A stretch of DNA of 16,822 bases from positions 1 to 16,822 of the forward strand of contig DGJT01000056.1 of NCBI GenBank assembly GCA_002387565.1. The letters are read 5' to 3'. The notes beneath the pieces were generated by a model. That model was not told the DNA's origin, searched no databases, and worked only from the letters and a program-made list of their open reading frames with translations. A program made the translations under genes and the position numbers. Origin of the DNA: Akkermansiaceae bacterium UBA4589 (GTDB taxonomy: Bacteria > Verrucomicrobiota > Verrucomicrobiia > Verrucomicrobiales > Akkermansiaceae). Below are positions 8,506 through 15,456 of this stretch, piece after piece (position 1 is the stretch's first letter; each line of letters starts with the position of its first letter).

Positions 8506-8670
8506 CTAGCATATTCATATAAGTACTTAGCTTTAATAATTTTGTTCAACTATTCGTTAAGGTAAATCAGAGCTAACAATAAAAACTCTCCTCCTAATCT
8601 AGGAGGAGTACCTCGCTTATGATTAAGCGAGGGGAGGTGGTCTAAAAAGTACTCCTGCGCCGCCTTTTTT
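8459..8670. repeat. Structured intergenic repeat, copy 1
   Basis: First of two near-identical direct copies. From 8459 to 8657 it differs from copy 2 at four positions only, all transitions (8470, 8480, 8554, 8652), then at a small indel. Hairpins in order: CTGCGC 8464-8469 with GCGCAG 8487-8492; perfect 9-bp stem 8588-8596 / 8600-8608 with a 3-base loop; perfect 9-bp stem 8611-8619 / 8624-8632 with loop TGAT; AGGTGG 8635-8640 with CCGCCT 8660-8665 followed by a T run, like a rho-independent terminator. None of the four transitions falls in the two 9-bp stems. Could be a structured RNA gene read on the + strand, or a REP-like mobile unit. I do not recognise the family. Confidence 0.93.
8619..8645 (+). 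other. Micro-ORF MIKRGEVV in repeat copy 1
   Basis: ATG at 8619 opens eight codons before TAA at 8643. AGGAGGAG (8601-8608), a strong SD-like sequence, lies 10 bases upstream but is held in the 3' arm of the first 9-bp hairpin, and the ATG itself straddles the end of the second stem. The second copy repeats it unchanged at 8865-8891. It may be chance, or a leader-peptide-like element. Confidence 0.25.
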
Positions 8671-8704
8671 CATCTAAAATCACCATATTCCCTCAGTGAA
8701 AATC

Positions 8705-8914
8705 CTACACTGCGCGCCACGGTTCCTCATCAGCGCAGAATTTAAAGCAAACTAGCATATTCATATAAGTACTTAGCTTTAATAATTTTGTTCAACTATC
8801 CGTTAAGGTAAATCAGAGCTAACAATAAAAACTCTCCTCCTAATCTAGGAGGAGTACCTCGCTTATGATTAAGCGAGGGGAGGTGGTCTAAAAAGTATTC
8901 CTGACCGCCTTTCT
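8705..8914. repeat. Structured intergenic repeat, copy 2
   Basis: Same unit as copy 1, shifted by 246 bp and in the same orientation. Hairpins: CTGCGC 8710-8715 with GCGCAG 8733-8738; 9-bp stems 8834-8842 / 8846-8854 and 8857-8865 / 8870-8878. The terminal CCGCC is kept, but the T run is interrupted (CTTTCTT) and one base shorter after the indel, so any terminator here would be weaker than in copy 1. It lacks the left palindrome arm seen before copy 1. Confidence 0.93.
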
Positions 8915-9006
8915 TCAACTACTTTATATCAGTTATTTAGAATGGCTTGCGAAAAAGCTATACGTGAGACATATTAGTAAGGAAAGATTGAGCTTCAATA
9001 AGCATC

Positions 9007-9291
9007 ATGAAAGAGTTGTTATCTATTATTTTACTAATTATTTATTTTATTCATTTTGGGTTTGCCTGGTTTTATTATCAGTCGAAGGTCAAAAGAGCAG
9101 ATATAGCTAATTGTAATCATAAAAAACAATTTAAAATTCTTGAGGACTATTTAAAAAATAATCAAGTAAGTACTTTTGAGAAATATATCTTAAAATTTAC
9201 GCCTATATTATTTATAGGTACATTCATTTTATTTACTTTGGGTTCAAGTATCATATGGGCTTATAACTTTTTTATAAAAGGAATTGATTAA
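9007..9291 (+). CDS. Hypothetical small two-helix membrane protein
   Basis: I do not recognise this 94-residue protein. Residues 3-24 are strongly hydrophobic (LLSIILLIIYFIHFGFAWFYY), residues ~28-65 are polar and rich in lysine, and a second hydrophobic segment covers ~66-90. It is probably an inner-membrane protein with two helices and one hydrophilic loop. The DNA is much richer in A and T than its neighbours, with codons such as ATA and TTA used heavily. It stands alone between the repeat region and recG, with no SD near the ATG; a purine stretch (AAGGAAAG) lies ~20 bases further up. The reading frame, two clean membrane segments and a clear stop support a real gene, but there is no functional clue. 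It may be a recent arrival or a lineage-specific orphan. Confidence 0.6.
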   Translation: MKELLSIILLIIYFIHFGFAWFYYQSKVKRADIANCNHKKQFKILEDYLKNNQVSTFEKYILKFTPILFIGTFILFTLGSSIIWAYNFFIKGID

Positions 9292-9409
9292 TAAAAGGAG
9301 TTACTCCTGTTATTCTTAATCTGACTCGCTTATCAAAGCTTAGGTAGGGGCTGAGGTTGCTTTTAGTAGCTTTGCTCACTTTAAACTTTTAACTATTCGT
9401 TTTTCACTC

Positions 9410-9415
9410 TAGCTT
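9410..9415 (+). promoter_or_regulatory. Candidate -10 box of recG
   Basis: TAGCTT ends 6 bases before the GTG at 9422, with a weak TTTTAA 17 bases upstream (9387-9392). If real, the recG mRNA would begin at the start codon itself. The same 6-base distance is seen before rmuC and the inositol-monophosphatase gene. Confidence 0.3.
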
Positions 9416-9421
9416 ATCTGA

Positions 9422-11437
9422 GTGAGTTTTGAGTTCAATGAGCCTTTGATGTGGAGTACGCCCATTGCGGTGTTGCGTCCTTATTGTAAGGCTGAGGAAT
9501 TGAGGGCTTTGCGCAAGGCGGGGGTAGAGGAATTAGGGCAGTTGCTCAATTGTCTACCTAAGCGTTATGAGGACAGGAGGCAAGATGCTAAGAAGCCTTT
9601 GATATTGCAGGCCTCGCTGACTCCTCAGACCTTATATGTCTCTATTGAAGGTTTACAGAGCAAGGGGTTTGGGCGCACGCGTTGGTTGGAGGCGACGTTG
9701 CTAGTTAAGAGTTATGGAGATCAGCAGGCGCCGTGGCAAGTGATTAAGGCTCGCTGGTTCCAAGCGCCGTATCTCTATAAAATGTTGGCTGTAGGGCAGC
9801 AGCTCATGGTATTTGGCAAGATTAAGGAACAGAAAAATGAGCTGCTTATTGATCATCCTGAATTTGAAATTTTGCGCACAGAGGGAGAGGCTGCCTCATG
9901 GAACCTCAATCGTATTGTGGGTATTTACCCTAGTATATCAGGATTTGCAGTGCAGAAATTGCGCCGTGTTTTAGGCGAATTACTCAGAGCTGAGTTATGG
10001 GATTTGAGCTCGGTGCCTCAGTTACCTATACCTAATCTTGAGCTGTCTCGCTTCGAGATTTTGCAGGTGTTACATTTTCCAGAGTCAATTAAACAGGCTT
10101 ATAATGCTAAACGTGAGCTCGCCAAGGAGGAGTTTTATAATTTGCAATTAGCGGTGCTAAAACGCAAGCAACAGCGTAGCTCATCGCTAGGTTACAGACA
10201 GGGAGAAAAAACTGAATTGCTCACTAAATTTTACCATAATTTGCCCTTTGATTTAACCGATTGTCAAAAGAAGGCGATTAAGGAAGTAGCTGCAGATATG
10301 CGCTCAGAGCACCCGATGAATAGGCTCTTACAAGGAGATGTAGGCTCGGGTAAAACTATGGTGGCAGCTTGCTCTATTTTGTTAGCCTTGGATTCCGGTA
10401 ATCAAGCGGCGTTCATGGCGCCGACACAGATTCTAGCAGAGCAGCATTATTACAACCTCAAGTCATGGTTTGAGCCGCTAGGGATTAAGCTAGGCTTAAT
10501 GACGAGCGAAACCTCCAAGCGTGAAGTCGAGGATGATGTGCAAGTCTGGATTGGTACCCATGCCTTGCTGTTTAAGAGTGAGATTTTTGAGCGTCTACGT
10601 TTGGTGATTATTGATGAACAGCATAAATTTGGCGTGGAGCAGACCGAGAAACTCGCTCAGAAGGGGCATTACCCTGATGTGCTGGTGATGACAGCCACGC
10701 CGATTCCACGTACAATCACTCTGACTTTTTACGGGGATTTAGATGTTTCTATCATTAGACAATTACCTAAGGGTAGGGGCAAGATTGTCACCAAGGTGAG
10801 GCACAAGCCTAAGGTCAGAGAGATGACTCAGTTTCTCAAAGATCAAATCGAGGAAGGTCGTCAAATTTATTTGGTCTACCCACGAGTCGAAGAGAATGAG
10901 GATTCTAAAGCCAATATGAAAGGGGCTAGTGCCATCGAGCAGCACGAGGTCTGGCAAAAGCGTCTCTCTAAACACCAAGTAGGACTCCTGCACGGGAGAC
11001 TCAAACCTCAAGAAAAACAGCAAGTTATGCAAGGTTTCAAGGATGGGGAGACCCAAGTCTTAGTTTCAACCACCGTAATTGAGGTCGGCATGGACGTGCC
11101 TAATGCATCGGTAATGATTATCTTTGGCGCTGAGAACTTTGGTCTAGCACAACTGCACCAATTACGTGGGCGTGTCGGACGAGGGCAGTACAAGAGTTAT
11201 TGTGTGTTAGTGATGCACAAGCAAAGTCCAGAGGCTCTAGAAAAATTACAAATCTTAGAAAACAGCGGTGACGGTTTTGTTATTGCTGAGCAGGATTTAA
11301 AAATGCGAGGCCCAGGTGCCGTTATGGGTACAGCTCAGTCAGGCTTCTCTAATGTCAGATTCGCTAGCTATTTCTATGACCTAGACCTACTTGAAGAAGT
11401 TAGAGTGATGGCTGAGGAAAAGCTAAATCCAAGCTAA
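9422..11437 (+). CDS. recG: ATP-dependent DNA helicase RecG
   Basis: Branch-migration helicase that remodels stalled replication forks and Holliday junctions and unwinds R- and D-loops. The 671-residue protein begins with the wedge/OB-fold region (LPKRYEDRR near residue 45, then a nucleic-acid-binding beta domain). The SF2 helicase domains follow: Walker A GDVGSGKT at 305-312, DEQH at 398-401 followed by KFGVEQ, TATPIPRT from 424, then the second RecA-like lobe with GLLHGRL, TTVIEVGMDVPNAS and QLRGRVGRG. The C-terminus is slightly short of ~690-residue homologues but contains the final TRG-type region. The start is taken as GTG at 9422; an internal ATG at 9449 would remove nine residues. The gene ends 5 bp before the convergent stop of the next gene, with no terminator between them. 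Confidence 0.97.
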   Translation: MSFEFNEPLMWSTPIAVLRPYCKAEELRALRKAGVEELGQLLNCLPKRYEDRRQDAKKPLILQASLTPQTLYVSIEGLQSKGFGRTRWLEATLLVKSYGDQQAPWQVIKARWFQAPYLYKMLAVGQQLMVFGKIKEQKNELLIDHPEFEILRTEGEAASWNLNRIVGIYPSISGFAVQKLRRVLGELLRAELWDLSSVPQLPIPNLELSRFEILQVLHFPESIKQAYNAKRELAKEEFYNLQLAVLKRKQQRSSSLGYRQGEKTELLTKFYHNLPFDLTDCQKKAIKEVAADMRSEHPMNRLLQGDVGSGKTMVAACSILLALDSGNQAAFMAPTQILAEQHYYNLKSWFEPLGIKLGLMTSETSKREVEDDVQVWIGTHALLFKSEIFERLRLVIIDEQHKFGVEQTEKLAQKGHYPDVLVMTATPIPRTITLTFYGDLDVSIIRQLPKGRGKIVTKVRHKPKVREMTQFLKDQIEEGRQIYLVYPRVEENEDSKANMKGASAIEQHEVWQKRLSKHQVGLLHGRLKPQEKQQVMQGFKDGETQVLVSTTVIEVGMDVPNASVMIIFGAENFGLAQLHQLRGRVGRGQYKSYCVLVMHKQSPEALEKLQILENSGDGFVIAEQDLKMRGPGAVMGTAQSGFSNVRFASYFYDLDLLEEVRVMAEEKLNPS

Positions 11438-11442
11438 TACTA

Positions 11443-12180
11443 CTAAAGCTCGAGAGTTAAGCCGAGCGATAGGATGTTGTCGCCACCTGTAACGGCACGT
11501 TTATCTCCTGAACTGTCTGTATAGTCACCATAGAGGCCAAAAGCTCCTGAGCGGTGATGCAGAGACAAGGTGAGCCATGTTTTATCTAGCTTTGAACTAC
11601 CGCTAGGTAAATGAAGTGCTCTGAGCAAGTCTTGGCTGTGCAAGTTTAGAGCAAAATCTAAGTAATTGAGGAGGTGCTTGCTGGGTTTGAACTCACGGCG
11701 GTTTTGCTCACTCCAAGTGATATGGTCTGAATAAGAGATGCCTTGACCAACTGAAAACTTAGTGCGTAGCTTGTCATTCCAAGGGAATTGTTTCCATTCA
11801 AATTGTAGATAGAGGTTAGAAGTATAGGTATGACTCTTTTGACCTGGACCACCTTGTTGCGCGAGTAGTCCTAAGTTGAGGTACACATCGAGAGGTTTAT
11901 CCCATAAATTTTCTTTGATTAAATAGCCTAAATCAGCACCGTAGGTATGCGATCCTTCGACATCGCTAATATCATTGAGGGTGAATATCTCTCCTAGGCT
12001 ATTCACGGTGCCTCGACCACCTACTACACGTAACTTCCACTGAGGGCTAGAAGTATTAATAGAGGCATTATTATCCTCATTCAAATAAGGGTTGAAAGCT
12101 AATGAATCAGCTGAGCTCAGCTCTCCAGCTTGGGTTCTGGAGAAAAGAAAAGTAACAATGATAAAAGTAAGTAAACGCAT
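11443..12180 (-). CDS. Secreted outer-membrane-type beta-barrel protein, possibly PagL-like
   Basis: The 245-residue product has a Sec signal peptide (residues 1-18, hydrophobic core then a TQA|GE cleavage site), followed by alternating beta-strand-like segments rich in aromatic residues and a hydrophobic final strand (LSLGLTLEL). This suits an outer-membrane beta-barrel or a periplasmic beta protein. Near the end, H209-R-S211 within LHHRSGAFGL resembles the His-x-Ser motif of PagL-type lipid A 3-O-deacylases, but the overall resemblance is weak and I would not assign that activity. It is the only complete - strand gene here and the only one with a convincing SD: GAGGAG at 12190-12195, 9 bases before the ATG. 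It is divergent from rmuC (83 bp shared upstream region) and convergent with recG. Confidence 0.75.
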   Translation of the reverse strand: MRLLTFIIVTFLFSRTQAGELSSADSLAFNPYLNEDNNASINTSSPQWKLRVVGGRGTVNSLGEIFTLNDISDVEGSHTYGADLGYLIKENLWDKPLDVYLNLGLLAQQGGPGQKSHTYTSNLYLQFEWKQFPWNDKLRTKFSVGQGISYSDHITWSEQNRREFKPSKHLLNYLDFALNLHSQDLLRALHLPSGSSKLDKTWLTLSLHHRSGAFGLYGDYTDSSGDKRAVTGGDNILSLGLTLEL

Positions 12181-12189
12181 ATTGAGGCA

Positions 12190-12195
12190 CTCCTC
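12190..12195 (-). promoter_or_regulatory. Shine-Dalgarno sequence of the outer-membrane-type gene
   Basis: On the - strand this reads GAGGAG, 9 bases before the ATG. It fixes the start codon and is notable because the other genes here lack such a site. A possible promoter (TTGCTT, 17 bases, TATGAG) partly overlaps it, so the two readings compete. Confidence 0.5.
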
Positions 12196-12228
12196 ATAGG
12201 TTAAAGTTATTTATTAAGCAAGATTTGT

Positions 12229-12257
12229 TTGATTGTGAGCTAGTGGTTTGTTAATTT
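12229..12257 (+). promoter_or_regulatory. Candidate sigma70-type promoter of rmuC
   Basis: TTGATT (12229-12234), a 17-base spacer and TAATTT (12252-12257), with the rmuC ATG beginning 7 bases after the last -10 base. Expected transcription start coincides with the start codon, so the mRNA would be leaderless. It lies in the 83-bp region shared with the divergent gene. Confidence 0.5.
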
Positions 12258-12263
12258 AAATTT

Positions 12264-13529
12264 ATGCTAACAGCGCTGCTCATTTTACTTATTATTTGTG
12301 TTATTTTACTGAGTTTAATTTTCGTTAAACTTTTTACACAAAAAGGACAAAAAGAAGAGCAACAATTACAGCAAGAGTTAGCTCAAGTGGTGACAGAGCA
12401 AGTCACTCAGAGTCTGACTACTGTGGTGAAAGACGAAATGCAAAAAGCCTTCAGTATCAACCGTGCTGAAATCTCAGGCGCACTTAAAGATAATAGAGAT
12501 GAATTAGCCAAAGGCCTCAAAGATAATAGGCATGAACTCTCAGATTCCATTGCTAAATTTAAAGAGGACTTATCCAAGACACAGCAAAACTTACTCAAAT
12601 CTACAGAACAACAGTTAGATAAAATGCGTGAGACCGTAGATGAGAAGCTCCATAAAACCCTCGAACATCGTTTAGGAGAGTCATTTAAGCTCGTTAGTGA
12701 GCGCTTAGAGTCGGTACAAAAAGGTTTAGGTGAGATGCAGACTCTAGCTAATGGAGTGGGTGATTTGAAAAAAGTCCTCACCAATGTTAAAACTCGTGGC
12801 GTGATGGGAGAGATACAGCTAGGTAATATCCTCGAGCAAATTATGGCGCCTGAGCAATACGCTGCTAATGTGAAAACCAAAAAAGGTTCTAATGATCATG
12901 TAGAATTTGCTATCAAATTACCCGGTAAGGAAGAGGGTGCAGATGCTGAGGTCTATCTGCCTATTGATGCTAAATTTCCCCAAGAAAACTATGTGCGCTT
13001 GCAAACCGCTTACGAAGAGGGTGATTTAGTCGGTATAGATAGTGCTAATAAAGAGTTAGTTAAGTCTATCAAGGTCTTTGCTAAGTCAATTAAAGACAAG
13101 TACATCGACCCTCCTCATACCACAGATTTTGGGATTATGTTTTTACCTGTGGAAGGGTTGTTTGCTGAGGTGGTACGCCAACCTGAATTAGTGGCATTCT
13201 TGCAGCGTGAGCACAAAATTATTGTGACAGGGCCTACGACCCTGGCGGCTATGCTCAATAGTTTGCAAATAGGCTTTAAGACCCTAGCTATTCAAAAACG
13301 CAGTAGTGAAGTGTGGCAGGTATTAGGTAATGTCAAAACTGAGTTTAGCAAGTTCGGCTCTGTGTTGGATAAAGCGCAGAAGAAAATAGGTGAGGCCAAC
13401 AAAGAGCTAGATACGCTAGTCGGAACCCGTACCCGCATGATGCTCAGCAAGCTCAATAAAATCGACAGTATAGAAGTGGTGGATAACTTAGGCCTAGAAT
13501 CCCCAGAAGACACCCTCAAGCTTGATTAG
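12264..13529 (+). CDS. rmuC: DNA recombination protein RmuC
   Basis: RmuC family protein, associated with limiting rearrangements at inverted repeats; it carries a predicted nuclease-like core. The 421-residue sequence has an N-terminal transmembrane helix (about residues 2-24), a long charged coiled coil (~35-165, including a repeated LKDNR(D/H)EL pattern at ~77-92), then the conserved RmuC core starting at LTNVKTRGVMGEIQLGNIL and including YLPIDAKFPQENY, DFGIMFLPVEGLFAEV and GPTTLAAMLNSLQIGF. The C-terminus holds a second helical stretch. No SD; the start codon lies directly behind a good -35/-10 pair. It is unrelated in function to the flanking genes and separated from glnS by 141 bp. Confidence 0.95.
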   Translation: MLTALLILLIICVILLSLIFVKLFTQKGQKEEQQLQQELAQVVTEQVTQSLTTVVKDEMQKAFSINRAEISGALKDNRDELAKGLKDNRHELSDSIAKFKEDLSKTQQNLLKSTEQQLDKMRETVDEKLHKTLEHRLGESFKLVSERLESVQKGLGEMQTLANGVGDLKKVLTNVKTRGVMGEIQLGNILEQIMAPEQYAANVKTKKGSNDHVEFAIKLPGKEEGADAEVYLPIDAKFPQENYVRLQTAYEEGDLVGIDSANKELVKSIKVFAKSIKDKYIDPPHTTDFGIMFLPVEGLFAEVVRQPELVAFLQREHKIIVTGPTTLAAMLNSLQIGFKTLAIQKRSSEVWQVLGNVKTEFSKFGSVLDKAQKKIGEANKELDTLVGTRTRMMLSKLNKIDSIEVVDNLGLESPEDTLKLD

Positions 13530-13670
13530 CTTGAAACGTAAATTATAGGTAAAGTTGTTAAAAAATAGTCTGCTTCATCATTCTCAACTTTCAATTTTCA
13601 ACTATTCATTCTCTGCTATCTTAGATTGACTTTTAGCGCTTAAACGCTCTAAGCTCTGCTCACATAAACT

Positions 13671-15341
13671 ATGAGTGATTCAGTAGAGAAAAAAGCAGAT
13701 TTTATCCGAGAAATAATTAAGGGAGATTTAGCTAGTGGCAAGCATGATACTGTATTGACTAGGTTTCCTCCTGAGCCTAATGGCTACTTGCATTTAGGGC
13801 ATGCTAAGTCTATGTGTCTTAATTTTGGTTTGGCTCAAGAATACGCTCATGTAGGAGCTCAGTGTCGTTTGCGTTTTGATGACACCAACCCAGCTAAAGA
13901 AGGGGTTGAATTTGTCAATAGTATTTTAGAAGATGTACGCTGGTTGGGTTATTCATTAGAAGACGAACCGTTATTTGCCTCTGATTATTTTGAGTATTTT
14001 TATGACTGTGCTATCGAGCTGATTCAAAAAGGGTTAGCCTACGTAGACGAGGAAGATATTGAAACGATGCGTGCCAAGCGTGGCAGTGTGACCCAAGATA
14101 GTGAGCCTTCTATCTACCGTGAGAGAACTATAGAGGAAAACCTAGCTGCCTTTGCCAAAATGCGTGCAGGAGATTTTGCCCAAGGAGAAGCGGTATTAAG
14201 AGCTAAAATCAGTCTGACTTCATCTAATATGAATATGCGTGACCCTGTGCTCTACAGAGTACTGCATGAGAAACATCACCATACGACCGAAGACTGGTGT
14301 ATCTATCCTACTTATGATTATGCGCATTGCTTAGAGGACGCCAAGGAGGGTATCACTCACTCGTTGTGTACCTTAGAGTTCGAAAATCATCGTCCTATTT
14401 ATAATTGGGTGGTGGAGAATTGCACGACACCTAGCAAGCCAAGGCAGATTGAATTCTCTCGTTTGAACCTCACTTACACCGTATTGAGTAAGCGTAAATT
14501 AGCAGCTTTAGTCGATTCAGGAGTGGTGAGTGGTTGGGATGACCCTAGAATGCCGACTCTAGCTGGGGTACGTCGTCGCGGTTACCCTGCGCAAGCGATT
14601 AAAAACTTTTGTCAGTCAGTAGGAGTGACTAAATTTAATGGCATGACAGACGTCACGCTGCTCGAAAATGAAGTGCGTTCACAACTTAATACCCAATGCC
14701 TGCGCAAGATGGCAGTGCTTGACCCACTAAAAGTGGTACTCACTAATTTAGAAAGTGAGGAGCTAGTTAGTGTCGTAAACCATCCTGAAAACCCAGAATT
14801 AGGTAGCCGTGACATAGCTCTCACCCCTGAGATTTATATTGAGCGTGATGACTTCATGATTGATGCCCCTAAGAAGTACTTTAGGCTCAAACCCGAAGGT
14901 GCAGTTCGCCTTAGAGGTGGTTATATCATTGTTTGTAAGGATTATGCTCTAGACGCTCAGGGAAAGGTCGAAACTGTCTATGCGGAAATTATTCCAGGGA
15001 CTATCGGTAATAGCCCACCAGAAGGAATTAAATGCAAAGCAGCCATCCACTGGGTGAGTGCAACTTACGCCTTGGATGCGACTGTGAATATCTATGATAG
15101 ACTCTTTAATGTGGAGAATCCAGATGCCGATCAAGCTGAGCTGATTGATTTAATCAATCCAGACTCATTACAAGTGCTGACCAATGCTAAACTAGAGCCT
15201 AGTTTAACAGGTATAAAGCTAGGCGATAAGTTTCAATTTGAGCGCTTAGGTTATTTTGGGTTGGATACTCAGAGTTCTGCTAGCGAGCTTATTTTAAACC
15301 GTATTGCATCCCTTAGAGATTCTTGGGCTAAGCGCAAATAA
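13671..15341 (+). CDS. glnS: Glutaminyl-tRNA synthetase
   Basis: Charges tRNA-Gln with glutamine using ATP; class I aminoacyl-tRNA synthetase, cytosolic. The 556 residues match the usual bacterial length (~555). The HIGH-type signature is H41-L-G-H44 in PPEPNGYLHLGHAKS, followed by RFDDTNP. The KMSKS-type loop is VLSKR at 271-275. The C-terminal third is the expected double beta-barrel anticodon-binding region. Having GlnRS suggests direct glutaminylation in this organism, without need for the GatCAB amidation route for tRNA-Gln. The ATG at 13671 lacks an SD. Upstream, TTGACT (13626-13631) with TAAGCT at 13650-13655 is a weak promoter candidate and overlaps the small inverted repeat AGCG-N6-CGCT. 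Confidence 0.97.
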   Translation: MSDSVEKKADFIREIIKGDLASGKHDTVLTRFPPEPNGYLHLGHAKSMCLNFGLAQEYAHVGAQCRLRFDDTNPAKEGVEFVNSILEDVRWLGYSLEDEPLFASDYFEYFYDCAIELIQKGLAYVDEEDIETMRAKRGSVTQDSEPSIYRERTIEENLAAFAKMRAGDFAQGEAVLRAKISLTSSNMNMRDPVLYRVLHEKHHHTTEDWCIYPTYDYAHCLEDAKEGITHSLCTLEFENHRPIYNWVVENCTTPSKPRQIEFSRLNLTYTVLSKRKLAALVDSGVVSGWDDPRMPTLAGVRRRGYPAQAIKNFCQSVGVTKFNGMTDVTLLENEVRSQLNTQCLRKMAVLDPLKVVLTNLESEELVSVVNHPENPELGSRDIALTPEIYIERDDFMIDAPKKYFRLKPEGAVRLRGGYIIVCKDYALDAQGKVETVYAEIIPGTIGNSPPEGIKCKAAIHWVSATYALDATVNIYDRLFNVENPDADQAELIDLINPDSLQVLTNAKLEPSLTGIKLGDKFQFERLGYFGLDTQSSASELILNRIASLRDSWAKRK

Positions 15342-15382
15342 TTAATTTACTTTTGTTAGTTTTTGTCGGGAAGTATAAAGTG

Positions 15383-15404
15383 CTTGTGACAAAAGTATCA
15401 CAAG
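15383..15404. promoter_or_regulatory. Inverted repeat CTTGTGA-N8-TCACAAG
   Basis: Perfect 7-bp arms at 15383-15389 and 15398-15404 in the glnS to inositol-monophosphatase gap. The half-sites resemble CRP/FNR-family operators (TGTGA...TCACA), but the gap is 8 bases instead of 6. It lies ~20 bases upstream of the candidate -35, a plausible activator position. It could also be a simple hairpin after glnS; no T run follows. Confidence 0.4.
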
Positions 15405-15421
15405 ATTAGTCGTATTTTAGG

Positions 15422-15450
15422 TTGCCAAGATTTGATAATTCTTTTAGTTT
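15422..15450 (+). promoter_or_regulatory. Candidate promoter of the inositol-monophosphatase/ispF operon
   Basis: TTGCCA (15422-15427), 17-base spacer, TAGTTT (15445-15450), then 6 bases before the ATG at 15457. The geometry is identical to that before rmuC and again implies a transcript starting at the start codon. Confidence 0.45.
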
Positions 15451-15456
15451 ATCAGC

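Larger units (their letters stand above)
8401..9006. other. Gene-free intergenic stretch, 606 bp
   Basis: Between recJ and the small membrane gene I see no convincing protein gene beyond an 8-codon micro-ORF in each repeat. The stretch consists of the palindrome (8405-8505), repeat copy 1 (8459-8670), a 34-bp spacer (8671-8704), repeat copy 2 (8705-8914) and 92 bp of AT-rich sequence leading to the ATG at 9007. No tRNA, IS transposase or CRISPR pattern was seen in it. Confidence 0.8.

Noticed and set aside
8401..8914. The paired repeats considered as a CRISPR array.
   Set aside because: Only two units of ~210 bp with one 34-bp spacer; units are far too long and no cas genes are nearby.
9296..9310. 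AGGAGTTACTCCT just after the small membrane gene, considered as its terminator.
   Set aside because: The stem is at most 5 bp with a 3-base loop and no proper T run follows.
12407..12880. Long open frame (157 codons) on the - strand opposite rmuC.
   Set aside because: It lies wholly opposite the well-supported rmuC coiled-coil region, and its serine/leucine-rich composition is typical of an antisense shadow frame.
6685..13529. recJ, recG and rmuC considered together as a defence or recombination island.
   Set aside because: They are ordinary chromosomal repair genes in separate transcription units, interspersed with unrelated genes, and each has canonical motifs.
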